A stretch of 17,716 nt of DNA from UBA1412 sp964609795 (GTDB lineage Bacteria; Verrucomicrobiota; Verrucomicrobiia; Limisphaerales; UBA1412). Below, piece by piece: positions 8,383-16,105 of this stretch. Made by a program: the position numbers and the translations under genes. Position 1 is the stretch's first letter. Every line of letters begins with the position of its first letter. The DNA lies in the NCBI GenBank assembly GCA_964609795.1, contig CAZSTC010000044.1:1-17716 (forward strand). The letters run 5' to 3'. The notes below the pieces were generated by a model. It was not told the origin of the DNA and did not search any database. It saw only the letters and a program-made list of their open reading frames with translations.

Positions 8383-9729
8383 TTATTCCAGGGGGGCACT
8401 GATCATAAAGGTTACTTCCGCTTCGCTGACAATCTCACCATTGACCTTGCAAACCCCTTTGGCTTTGCCGATCTTGCCGCGCGAGCGAACCATGTCGACT
8501 TCGATGATGACCGTGTCGCCCGGAACGACCGGTTTGCGCCACTTCACGTTTTCAGCGGACATGAAATAGGCCAGCTTGCCGAAATTCTCCGCACTGCGCA
8601 TGGTCAGGATACCCGCCGTCTGAGCAATGGCCTCCAACTGCAGGACACCGGGCATGATCGGTTTGCGGGGGTAGTGCCCCTGGAAGTAGGGTTCATTGAT
8701 GGTTACGTTCTTTTGGGCTACGGCGCGAGTAGGCTGGATATCCAGTATCCGGTCAATCATGAGGAAAGGATAACGATGGGGCAATATCTGGTAGAGGTCG
8801 TCAATATCCAGTCCTTCGCCATCCTTCACGGTCACGTTGCGCTTGACCGGCTTTTCCTGGTTGGGCGGCGGCAGGAAGACGGCCATCGCGCGCTCATCGC
8901 TCGAAGACTGGCGGAGAATCCGACGCGCCATTTCGCAATTGACGCTATGGCCGGGCTTGACCGCTACCACGTGCGCACAGAGAGGTTTGCCCAGGAGGGA
9001 GAGATCCCCGACGATATCGAGGATTTTATGGCGGACAAATTCATCGGCATAACGGAGCGGCTCGGTCGTCAGAATCGCATCTTCGCGGATCACGACCGCA
9101 TTTTCCAGAGCGCCTCCCTTGATGAGGCCGCCGCGGATGAGACCCTCGATCTCTTCATAAAAGCAAAAAGTGCGGGCGGCTGCCAGCTCCCGGACGTAAG
9201 ACTCCGGAGTCACTTCCAGACTGTAGAACTGAGTGAAGCGGCCCTTCTTATCGGCACTGGTGCAGGAGATTTTGAGTCGGTCGTGGGGGAAAGCCATCAT
9301 TTGAGTATCGCCCACCGCGAACTCAATCGGAGAGGTAAGATAAATCGGCTCGATGGAGCCCACCTGCAATTCCACACCCGTAACCTGAATCAGCCGGATA
9401 AACTCACGGGCACTGCCATCGCAGATCGGAGGCTCGCAGGAATCAAGCTCCAGGTAAGCGTTATTGATTTCCATAGCCGAAAGGGCTCCGAGAAGGTGCT
9501 CGACCGTATGAATACGGACGTTACCCTTACCCAGAGTAGTGGAGCGGCTGGTCTCCACGACGTTCTCGATCTTCGCCTCAATCTCCGGCTTACCCTCCAA
9601 ATCCGTTCTGCGGAAAACGATTCCCGTGTTTTCAGGCGCTGGCAGAATCGCCAAATTAACTCGATTGCCCGTATGCAGCCCTGTGCCGGAAAGATAGGCC
9701 GGTTGCCTCAATGTCTTTTGTTGCAACAC
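8383..9729 (-). CDS. lpxC-fabZ: Bifunctional LpxC deacetylase / FabZ dehydratase fusion
   Basis: 448 residues, two enzymes in one chain. Residues 1 to about 290 are LpxC, the zinc deacetylase that makes the committed step of lipid A synthesis. HTVEHL gives the zinc ligand His78 and catalytic Glu77; HKILD gives ligands His234 and Asp238; PGHSVN gives catalytic His261. Residues from about 305 to the end are FabZ, the 3-hydroxyacyl-ACP dehydratase of fatty acid synthesis, with His352 in FQGHYP and Glu366 in GVLQLEA, spaced 14 residues as in E. coli. Such fusions are known in Bacteroidota, Verrucomicrobiota and relatives. Fusing them ties the split of 3-hydroxyacyl-ACP between membrane lipids and lipid A. 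The start is GTG: from there GLHTG falls at residues 17-21, exactly as in E. coli LpxC. There is no ribosome binding site at a usable distance; a promoter sits directly upstream. Confidence 0.97.
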   Translation of the reverse strand: MLQQKTLRQPAYLSGTGLHTGNRVNLAILPAPENTGIVFRRTDLEGKPEIEAKIENVVETSRSTTLGKGNVRIHTVEHLLGALSAMEINNAYLELDSCEPPICDGSAREFIRLIQVTGVELQVGSIEPIYLTSPIEFAVGDTQMMAFPHDRLKISCTSADKKGRFTQFYSLEVTPESYVRELAAARTFCFYEEIEGLIRGGLIKGGALENAVVIREDAILTTEPLRYADEFVRHKILDIVGDLSLLGKPLCAHVVAVKPGHSVNCEMARRILRQSSSDERAMAVFLPPPNQEKPVKRNVTVKDGEGLDIDDLYQILPHRYPFLMIDRILDIQPTRAVAQKNVTINEPYFQGHYPRKPIMPGVLQLEAIAQTAGILTMRSAENFGKLAYFMSAENVKWRKPVVPGDTVIIEVDMVRSRGKIGKAKGVCKVNGEIVSEAEVTFMISAPLE

Positions 9730-9736
9730 AGGGGAA

Positions 9737-9765
9737 ATTACAGCAGGAAACTCCCTCTATTGCAA
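9737..9765 (-). promoter_or_regulatory. Sigma-70-like promoter of lpxC-fabZ
   Basis: On the minus strand, TTGCAA (9765-9760) and TGTAAT (9742-9737) are separated by exactly 17 nt. The predicted transcription start, 6-8 nt past the -10 box, falls at 9731-9729, on or next to the GTG codon at 9729. The promoter lies between the pseudopilin terminator and lpxC, where one is expected. Confidence 0.55.
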
Positions 9766-9810
9766 GCGTTGAGAAAGAGAAATGAAAAGAAGAAGCGGCT
9801 CCGACAATGC

Positions 9811-9844
9811 AAAAAACGAGGGGGTCATTATCCCTCCTCGTTTT
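9811..9844 (-). terminator. Intrinsic terminator of the pseudopilin gene
   Basis: Minus-strand reading gives AAAA, then CGAGGAGGG, a loop ATAATGA, CCCCCTCG and TTTTTT. The GC-rich stem has one bulged base and ends in a six-base T run. It lies 31 bp after the pseudopilin stop. The A run on the other arm makes it potentially bidirectional, but no plus-strand gene needs it. Confidence 0.85.
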
Positions 9845-9874
9845 CGCATAACTGCCTTTAGAATTGAACCCGTC

Positions 9875-10753
9875 TTAACGAGTCTCAGGTTCGCTGGTGC
9901 GCTCACGCATCCATTTCACGTCAGCGTTATTCGGGCTGGCAACGCTGAAATCCAGGAATTCTCCCTTCCTCAACTGCGGAGCCGTACGAGGATCTTTCCA
10001 ACCTTTGATTTCAGAGTGGCCGTCCGCAAACGAGAAACCGCCCGCATTGCCGTGATAGGCCGCCGGGTAATCCACAATCGTAAAACTGGTATAGTTCGGA
10101 TCAGCAATGCTGTCCATACCGACGATGAAGACCGAGTCATTGATACTGTCTTCACGCTCATCGAGAATGACCCACGTAGAGGAAGGCCGTCTCATGGAGC
10201 TGGTCTTGGTATAGAGCTTGACCGTACCGACATTCCACCCTGAATCCACTTGCTTGTAGTCATCCGTCTGGCCGCCAACGAAGGTGTTCATACTCATACT
10301 GCGAACGCGGCTCTTGGAACCCGATTGACGTCCTGACTGCACCAGGACGGTAGACTTGTCAGCAGGGCATCTCCAGATGGCGGGAGCTTTCGCATACTGA
10401 TAGAGGGGACTGCGGGTGATGTTGTTGGTGATTTCGTAGTTGGCCGGGTTGGCTCCGGAAAAGTTCATTGAGCCGCCGACAAAGGACTTGCCCAACGTGT
10501 AGTTAGCCGGGTTGGCTTGCTCGTTGCTCGCGTAGGCAAAGCAGACGGTGTCATTATTATCGTCTGCATAAAGCTTCCAGGCCAGAGTCAACTGTTTGTG
10601 ATTATTCATGCAGGAAATACCCTGAGTTTTGGCTTTCGCCTTGCTCAAGGCGGGCAGAATCATCCCGGCCAGAATGGCGATAATGGCGATCACCACCAGG
10701 AGCTCAATCAGGGTAAAACCTTCTTTTTGGTTTTGTTGTAATTTCGTTTTCAC
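9875..10753 (-). CDS. Type II secretion-type pseudopilin, H-X9-DG family
   Basis: 292 residues. The N-terminus has a class III prepilin signal: a short basic leader, cleavage after Gly12, Phe13 as first mature residue, Glu at mature position 5, and a hydrophobic helix (about 13-36) ending in AGMILPALSKAKAK. The body carries the H-X9-DG motif (His234, Asp244-Gly245, AYHGNAGGFSFADGH) typical of the pseudopilins found in many copies in Verrucomicrobiota, Planctomycetota and Lentisphaerota. Such proteins are processed by prepilin peptidase and extracted by a GspE-type ATPase; roles of the individual paralogues are unknown. The start is GTG at 10753 and lacks an obvious ribosome binding site; no other start fits the leader. 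The gene has its own terminator on each side, so it is a single-gene unit lying between the secretion operon and the LamG protein. A link to either is inferred only from position. Confidence 0.92.
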   Translation of the reverse strand: MKTKLQQNQKEGFTLIELLVVIAIIAILAGMILPALSKAKAKTQGISCMNNHKQLTLAWKLYADDNNDTVCFAYASNEQANPANYTLGKSFVGGSMNFSGANPANYEITNNITRSPLYQYAKAPAIWRCPADKSTVLVQSGRQSGSKSRVRSMSMNTFVGGQTDDYKQVDSGWNVGTVKLYTKTSSMRRPSSTWVILDEREDSINDSVFIVGMDSIADPNYTSFTIVDYPAAYHGNAGGFSFADGHSEIKGWKDPRTAPQLRKGEFLDFSVASPNNADVKWMRERTSEPETR

Positions 10754-10783
10754 GTTTAGTAATTTACAATTAATCTTGTCTCT

Positions 10784-10806
10784 AAAAAGTTCCGGGCTTC
10801 TCCCGG
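10784..10806 (-). terminator. Intrinsic terminator between the LamG protein and pseudopilin genes
   Basis: On the minus strand CCGGG, loop AGAAG, CCCGG, then AAC and TTTTT. It is compact and GC-rich with a T run, and lies 101 bp past the LamG-protein stop and 30 bp before the pseudopilin GTG. It probably ends the LamG transcript; read-through would put it in the pseudopilin leader. Confidence 0.65.
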
Positions 10807-10807
10807 T

Positions 10808-10846
10808 TTGACCGGCCCGGAAGTGTTAAACTCCCGGACCGGTCAA
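10808..10846 (-). repeat. 13-bp inverted repeat (second stacked hairpin)
   Basis: TTGACCGGCCCGG at 10808-10820 pairs with CCGGACCGGTCAA at 10834-10846 around a 13-nt loop. One pair is C-A on the plus strand but a U-G wobble in minus-strand RNA, so the stem is continuous in the RNA of the gene. One base separates it from the compact terminator. Confidence 0.8.
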
Positions 10847-10856
10847 TCGTATCGAA

Positions 10857-10892
10857 TTTCGATGGTCCTTGCAATCAGAAGGACCATCGAAA
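10857..10892 (-). repeat. Perfect 14-bp inverted repeat after the LamG gene
   Basis: TTTCGATGGTCCTT at 10857-10870 pairs perfectly with AAGGACCATCGAAA at 10879-10892 around an 8-nt loop. It starts 14 bp beyond the stop codon of the 1640-residue protein. There is no T run after it, so it may stabilise the mRNA 3' end or assist the terminator further down. Confidence 0.85.
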
Positions 10893-10906
10893 TGCGGTCG
10901 TAATGC

Positions 10907-13900
10907 TTACTGCGCGAGGCGATAGAACTTGCTACCGGTCGTTTCAGAAAGCGGTACAACCAGAGGAGACGCCTGACGGATGGCGACCCAGCCTGTATCG
11001 GCCTGATCGGAAACTTCCAGAGTTCCACCGGTCCATTCAAGGACCAGCTCGCCATCAACGATTTCCCATGTCAACTCTGCGGTCGGCAACGGCGGCAACG
11101 GCTCTGCAGGAGGAACGTCAAGCTGAGCAGGACTCAGGACGCCCTTCCAGAGACGGACGCGGTCAACGGTACCGGTTGTCGGACTGGCTCCACCCAGTTC
11201 ACGACCCAGGCAACCGCGAAGGTCAGTCGTCTGTACGGCGAAGTTCGGTCCACCGGACTGTTGTTTGACTCCGGCGAGCTGGCCATCGATGTAAACATAG
11301 ATGATTCCAGCCGGCACGTTGTAAGCAACGGCGATGTGGTGCCAATCGGCATCATTGGGGATCGGTACTCCGGTATTGATATCGGCAACACCGAGCGTCG
11401 TCAGGAAGACGTTGCGATTACCGCTGACTGCGTCTGTGGCGCTGACTGCGAAGGAGAGACGCGGGCAGGTTCCAGCCATGTTACCCAAGGTCTGGAAGAA
11501 CACCTGTTTGGTCGTTTTCACCGCGAAGTCCTTGATCCAGGCTTCCATCGTGAAGCTGGAATCAGTCGTGTCCCCGAAGTTCACTCCATCGGTATTGAAC
11601 GGAGTGAAGCTGGTGCCGCTGAAGTAGAGAGAATTACCCCCTACGTTATCGACACTCTGCCAGGGATCCAGACCGCTCCAAGCAGGCTTGGAGAGATTGG
11701 CTACGCGTTCCTGGCCATTGACGAACTGCAGAGGCATTTCGCCTACGCTGTTATAGGGAGGAACCATTTCATTGAAGCCATAATCCAGAACCGTGTTCTC
11801 AGTGACCGGCTTGGGATTGACCGCTTCGCTGTCGAGCTCATCGACTGTCAGGATTGCCTTGTGCAGACGGACACGGTCCATCATACCCTGATAGAGAGAA
11901 CCACCTGCAGCGTCGCCACCCAGAGAGACGGTGTTGTTCACATAGGGATTGGGTTTACCCGTCGCTGCGGTGAAGCCCTGCTGGACACCATCCTTGTAGA
12001 AGGTCACGCCGACGCCCGGCTCCCAAACGGCAGCCAGATGAGTCCAAACGCCATCTTGCACAGTGATCGTGGAGTTGATATCCACCACGCCCAGGAAGGT
12101 TGCCTGGAAGACCTTGGTTCTGTTCATACCGATCTTCACGGTGTTGCCCAGGCGCATGAAGTCTTCATAGACCTTATCGCTGGCAGACTTGCAAACCCAT
12201 GCTTCCCAAGTGAAGGGAGCATTCAGATCAAGCACATCTTCTTCGGTCTCGGCATAGAGCCAGCCGGCTCCGCCGAAATTGACGCTGAAGTCGCCCAGGA
12301 GCTCGGAAGGAGCTGCACCGGCGGTGATCGCATCAGGGATGGGATCAATGCCGAAGTTGGCGATGGCGCCGCTTACCTGGCTGGATGTCACAAGACCGCT
12401 GCCTTCATCCAACTGGAAGTCCAGAAGTTTGACGAAGCTCTCGGGGTTACCGGTGATGACCAGAGGAATCGGGTCACTCGTTACACCACCCTCATTATTG
12501 CTCACTTGAACTGTGAAGAGACCCGCATTGGCCAGGGCTGCACTTTCAATCGTGTAGGTTGCTCCCGTGGCTCCTTCTATAGCGGTGCCATTGCGATACC
12601 ACTGATAGCTGAAGGGAGGCGTACCACTGACATCCACGGAGAGCTCAGCCGATTGACCGGCCTCGACCATGGGAACCGTGACACCCTCGATGACCGGAGG
12701 AACGGCCAGAGCGACATTGTAGTAGTCCAATTGGCTCGGATGCAGCGCACCCTTGTGCAGACGGAAGCGATCCATGTAACCCACATAGTTGGCTCCACTG
12801 GATTCCTTGGCCAGATATGCACTTTCGGTATTCTCCGGAGCGAAATTCACTGTGCCCGTGTAGGCTCTCTGATCCCAGAGCGCACCGTCCACGAAGAAGT
12901 AAATCATGCTCGCCGCCTTATTGAGCGTGAAGGCGATGTGATGCCACTTGCCATCCCGGGGGATTCTGGCCGTGGAAGAATTGTCCGCGACACCGTAAGT
13001 GGTAGCGAAGACACTGTAATCCGTATTGATGGAGAAGGAGAAACGACCCATTCCATAGTTCGAAAAGAGGACTTTGCGAGCGGTCTGAGGCTCACCCTTA
13101 ACCCATGTTTCCACTGTGAAACTGGGATCATCCTGGTTCAACTGAACGTAATCCTTGGCAATCGTGCCGAATGCAGTCCCATTGAAATAAGTCGAGTAAT
13201 CGCCCACTTTGCTCAGGGGGTTATCAGGACTCCACTGCACGACTCTGCCTTCAGCAGCTATCTCACCGCCATCCTGATCCAGAACCGCAACCGGGGCTAT
13301 GGAGCTGGAGAAAGGCATTCCGGCTTCATTGAAGTCGAAGGAGAGCAGCGTATTGGCCGTTGTCGGCTTGGGATTGCTGGGATCGCTGTCGAGTTGGGCA
13401 TCAGTCAAGAGCCCGCGATGCAGACGTGTGCGGTCGAGTTTACCCCAGGTCGGGTTGCCCGTTGATTCGGAACCGACTGTAATCCGGTAAAGGTTGGTAT
13501 TTTCAACTGCAGGTGCGCCTGCGGCTCCGGTCGCTTCCACGATATCCATGAGCATGCCATCCTGATAGAATGTGACACCGACGCCCGGTTCCCATGCTGC
13601 GGCTACGTGCGTCCATACACCCGGTTGGGGCATAATCGACGTGCTGACAACGTCCGCGACTCCGTACATAGTGAAGACCAGGTTGTGATTATTATCGCAA
13701 CCCAACTTGATTGTACGGCCGTAGGTGAAGAACCCTTCATAGGTCTTGTCATTCAGCGGATCAATGTAGAGCCATGTTTCCACGGTGAGAGGCTGAGTGA
13801 GGTCATAGAGCTCAGTGGTGTAACCCATGAGCCAGCCAATTCCGCCAAAGGAGACGCTCTTATCACCCACAATGCCCGAAGGAGTTTCATCGGAGGATTG

Positions 13901-15829
13901 GGGATGGAAGTCGGCTGAATAAGCTTCGCCAAAGGAGACCTTAGCGGCTGCTCCACCCACACTGCTGTCGGCAGAGTAACCCTGGCCTTCATTGAACTGA
14001 TAGTCCAGGATCATCTCGGAATTAAACGGAGTCTCTTCCAGAGAGAGCGTACCCTCATTGGTCGTGATGCTGCCGGCTTCGTTGGTGGCAGTCAATTTGT
14101 ATTTACCCAGGGTCGCTTCCGCCGCAATCACTTCGAGAACGGGGGTGGTTGCACCTTCGATCGCCACACCGTCTTTGTACCACTGATAGCTCATGGGGAA
14201 CCTCAGGTCCAGAGGGGCAGTACCGACACCGGTACCTACGATCTTCGCATTAAAGGCCACCTTCGTGTCGGTGGGAACCTTGAAGGAACTGGGGTGAGTT
14301 GACACGATAGGAGCGATGATCGGGTCGCCATAATATTCATAATCCAGGTCAGCCTGAGCCAGGACGCCCTTGTAGAAACGCAGACGATCCACATAACCAC
14401 TGAAAGGAGCATAACCGGTATGTTCAGCACCGACCATACCGCAGTTACTGTCATCCACGTCGGGTGTATAAGTGTTGGCGCCATCAGCCTGAGTGGCAAA
14501 ATTCACGCCTCTGTTATAATTCACCTCGCCGCCCAACTTACCATCCAGATAGACATATATCTTGCCTGCAGGATGATCATACACACAGGCAATATGATGC
14601 CAGCCGCCATCCTCAGGGATCTTGACACCGGTTTCGATATCCAAAATGCCCATCGTCGTCAGATAGATTGTGAAGTCAACGCTGATCGCAAAGGCAATAC
14701 GCGGACACTTACCGGTCGGGCTGCTCCAGAGCTGGAAGAAGACCTGCTTGACAGTGCTCTTGGACAGACCCTTGAACCAGGCTTCCATGGAGAAGCTCGG
14801 ATCGGTCTGATCGCCGAAGTCAATCGTATCGGTCTTGAAGTAGCCATACTTGCGGGCATAGTCGGTCACGCCGGCATTATCCACATAGACAGAGAAATCG
14901 TTCGTAATGCTGGGGTCGATATCCCGAGGCGGAGTGCTCTCGGAGAAATAAACCTGGCGAACGTCACCCATCTTTTCGGTTCCGCTTTCAAGAGGCAGAG
15001 CCGGGGAGGTCGCGCTCAGGAAAGGAACGGTTTCCTCGTTGAACTCATAGGCAATTACCGTATTGGCCGTGATCGGCTTGGGATTGGCTGCATCCGAATC
15101 CAGTTGCGCATCCGTCAGAAGGGCTTTGTGCAAACGAACGCGGTCCATTTTACCCTGGAAGAGAGAGCCGCCCGTGTTGCTGGCGCCAACCGAGAGGATG
15201 TTTGCCTGGTAGGGACGGAATTGGCTCGCCGTATCAACTTCCTGCATCAGGATTCCATCCTGATAGAAACGAACGATACCCGTTCCCGGAGTATAACCGC
15301 CGGTGGGGGCCCAGGAGCAGGCCAGGTGGGTCCAATAGCTGCCCGAGATTTCATCGGCTTGCACCACGATATCGGAAATAACATCCTCAACCGCGCGGAA
15401 AGTAAGCACGAAATTGTGATCAGTGGTTACGCCCACTTTGAGGGTGTCGCCCAAATTGAAATAATCTTGAATTCCCTTGGTGCTGTCTTTATCCACATAA
15501 ATCCAGCCTTCCCAGGTGAGAGGCTGTGTCAAATCTATCGGCTCTGCACTGTACTCGCCATACAGCCAGCCATGCCCATCAAAAAGGGCGGCCCGATCAT
15601 TAGGTAAACCGGAGGGAGCCTCCAGGACACCCGTTGGCGTCCAGGCGGGATCGATCTCCGTACCCAGACTCACCGTGACATCTCCAACACTACTCCGGGA
15701 GGTCAAACCCTCACCTTCGTTGAATTGGAAATCCAAAAGCAGATCAGCCGCAGAAGCGGAAGCTGCCGCCACCAGAAACGCCGCAGCGAATCCCAGTGTG
15801 GTTTTTGTCCAATACTTAGTTCTAGTCAT
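10907..15829 (-). CDS. Large secreted protein with six LamG-like and two Ig-like domains
   Basis: 1640 residues. A signal peptide (1 to about 27, cleavage after ASA) sends it out of the cytoplasm. Three modules follow. Module 1: LamG-like A1 (29-246), B1 (256-498), Ig-like (505-597). Module 2: A2 (606-818), B2 (825-1035), Ig-like (1045-1126). Module 3: A3 (1134-1334), B3 (1345-1572), no Ig. LamG-type (concanavalin-like) jelly-roll signs recur: LTWEGW or FTMEAWIK, WTHLAA or WHHIA, FYQDG or VYIDG, and MDRVRLHKALLTDAQLD. Ig domains show YQWYKDG or YQWYRNG. A conserved NPKPxTxNT linker joins each A to its B domain. Residues 1583-1640 form a small C-terminal domain ending KFYRLAQ, a tail frequent in secreted verrucomicrobial proteins. 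No membrane anchor or LPXTG motif is present. These folds usually bind glycans or proteins; no catalytic motif is visible. Export through the nearby T2SS is possible but unproven. The ATG has no nearby ribosome binding site, and an in-frame TAA lies upstream. Confidence 0.93.
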   Translation of the reverse strand: MTRTKYWTKTTLGFAAAFLVAAASASAADLLLDFQFNEGEGLTSRSSVGDVTVSLGTEIDPAWTPTGVLEAPSGLPNDRAALFDGHGWLYGEYSAEPIDLTQPLTWEGWIYVDKDSTKGIQDYFNLGDTLKVGVTTDHNFVLTFRAVEDVISDIVVQADEISGSYWTHLACSWAPTGGYTPGTGIVRFYQDGILMQEVDTASQFRPYQANILSVGASNTGGSLFQGKMDRVRLHKALLTDAQLDSDAANPKPITANTVIAYEFNEETVPFLSATSPALPLESGTEKMGDVRQVYFSESTPPRDIDPSITNDFSVYVDNAGVTDYARKYGYFKTDTIDFGDQTDPSFSMEAWFKGLSKSTVKQVFFQLWSSPTGKCPRIAFAISVDFTIYLTTMGILDIETGVKIPEDGGWHHIACVYDHPAGKIYVYLDGKLGGEVNYNRGVNFATQADGANTYTPDVDDSNCGMVGAEHTGYAPFSGYVDRLRFYKGVLAQADLDYEYYGDPIIAPIVSTHPSSFKVPTDTKVAFNAKIVGTGVGTAPLDLRFPMSYQWYKDGVAIEGATTPVLEVIAAEATLGKYKLTATNEAGSITTNEGTLSLEETPFNSEMILDYQFNEGQGYSADSSVGGAAAKVSFGEAYSADFHPQSSDETPSGIVGDKSVSFGGIGWLMGYTTELYDLTQPLTVETWLYIDPLNDKTYEGFFTYGRTIKLGCDNNHNLVFTMYGVADVVSTSIMPQPGVWTHVAAAWEPGVGVTFYQDGMLMDIVEATGAAGAPAVENTNLYRITVGSESTGNPTWGKLDRTRLHRGLLTDAQLDSDPSNPKPTTANTLLSFDFNEAGMPFSSSIAPVAVLDQDGGEIAAEGRVVQWSPDNPLSKVGDYSTYFNGTAFGTIAKDYVQLNQDDPSFTVETWVKGEPQTARKVLFSNYGMGRFSFSINTDYSVFATTYGVADNSSTARIPRDGKWHHIAFTLNKAASMIYFFVDGALWDQRAYTGTVNFAPENTESAYLAKESSGANYVGYMDRFRLHKGALHPSQLDYYNVALAVPPVIEGVTVPMVEAGQSAELSVDVSGTPPFSYQWYRNGTAIEGATGATYTIESAALANAGLFTVQVSNNEGGVTSDPIPLVITGNPESFVKLLDFQLDEGSGLVTSSQVSGAIANFGIDPIPDAITAGAAPSELLGDFSVNFGGAGWLYAETEEDVLDLNAPFTWEAWVCKSASDKVYEDFMRLGNTVKIGMNRTKVFQATFLGVVDINSTITVQDGVWTHLAAVWEPGVGVTFYKDGVQQGFTAATGKPNPYVNNTVSLGGDAAGGSLYQGMMDRVRLHKAILTVDELDSEAVNPKPVTENTVLDYGFNEMVPPYNSVGEMPLQFVNGQERVANLSKPAWSGLDPWQSVDNVGGNSLYFSGTSFTPFNTDGVNFGDTTDSSFTMEAWIKDFAVKTTKQVFFQTLGNMAGTCPRLSFAVSATDAVSGNRNVFLTTLGVADINTGVPIPNDADWHHIAVAYNVPAGIIYVYIDGQLAGVKQQSGGPNFAVQTTDLRGCLGRELGGASPTTGTVDRVRLWKGVLSPAQLDVPPAEPLPPLPTAELTWEIVDGELVLEWTGGTLEVSDQADTGWVAIRQASPLVVPLSETTGSKFYRLAQ
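11114..12430 (-). repeat. LamG protein module 3 (A3-B3)
   Basis: Encodes residues 1134-1572: LLDFQLDEGSG opening, A3, the NPKPVTENT linker, and B3 ending before the PPAEPLPPLP spacer. It lacks the Ig-like domain of the other modules and is followed directly by the FYRL tail. Confidence 0.75.
12452..14014 (-). repeat. LamG protein module 2 (A2-B2-Ig2)
   Basis: Encodes residues 606-1126: the MILDYQFNEGQG opening, A2, the NPKPTTANT linker, B2 and an Ig-like domain with YQWYRNGTAIEGATGATY. B2 is about 30 residues shorter than B1 and lacks the CPRxxFA segment of B1 and B3. Confidence 0.75.
14039..15745 (-). repeat. LamG protein module 1 (A1-B1-Ig1)
   Basis: Encodes residues 29-597: the LLLDFQFNEGEG opening, A1, the NPKPITANT linker, B1 and an Ig-like domain with YQWYKDGVAIEGATTPVL. 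The start-to-start distance to module 2 is 577 residues, against 528 between modules 2 and 3. Confidence 0.75.
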
Positions 15830-16105
15830 AACGTTGTTTGCTACTGTTTAATTGTACTCGAACGGGCCTTATCAAGATTTCTCTCCTCTTCATTAAAAAC
15901 AGACGAATAAAAAACCTTGCAATCCCACATCGGGGCGATTCTACGGCCAACCCAAAATAATAGCAAGTATAAAAGGAATAATTACGGGATAACAAAAAAT
16001 CGAAGGTAGATTAGCGGGAAGCCCCGGGAACACCCTCACAGAACAGCCCCCTACCCCAGCCTGAAAGAAGGTATCAAAAACAGGACCCGTTTGGTTAAAA
16101 GGAAA
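15830..16105 (-). other. Intergenic region upstream of the LamG protein gene
   Basis: This region should hold the promoter of the large secreted protein. Candidates on the minus strand are a TACAAT -10 box (15856-15851) without a good -35, or TTGCAA (15922-15917) followed after 19 nt by TTTAAT; neither is convincing. A purine-rich AAGAGGAGAG (15890-15881) resembles a ribosome binding site but is about 50 nt from the gene's ATG. It sits inside a short frame of 23 codons (15893-15822) that overlaps the start. I see no strong terminator for the macrodomain gene and no RNA gene. Confidence 0.4.

Noticed and set aside
7999..9861. A 620-codon open frame on the plus strand
   Set aside because: It is antisense to lpxA and lpxC-fabZ, whose catalytic motifs are complete. 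Its translation shows no recognisable domain and is rich in His, Arg and Asp as expected of a complementary-strand artefact.
10784..10892. CRISPR-like repeat array
   Set aside because: The three inverted repeats differ in sequence and there is no regular repeat-spacer pattern; they are hairpins.
10907..11083. PEP-CTERM or LPXTG sorting signal at the end of the LamG protein
   Set aside because: The last 58 residues lack a hydrophobic helix followed by basic residues and lack LPXTG; the end fits the small FYRL-type tail instead.
11261..13465. A 734-codon open frame on the plus strand
   Set aside because: It runs antisense through the repeated LamG coding sequence; the repeat structure on the true strand explains the long frame.
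14420..15607. A 395-codon open frame on the plus strand
   Set aside because: Antisense shadow of LamG module 1, with no domain, signal peptide or ribosome binding site.
15830..16105. Riboswitch or structured RNA upstream of the LamG gene
   Set aside because: No conserved aptamer motif or strong paired stem was found; the region is mostly A/T-rich with scattered C runs.
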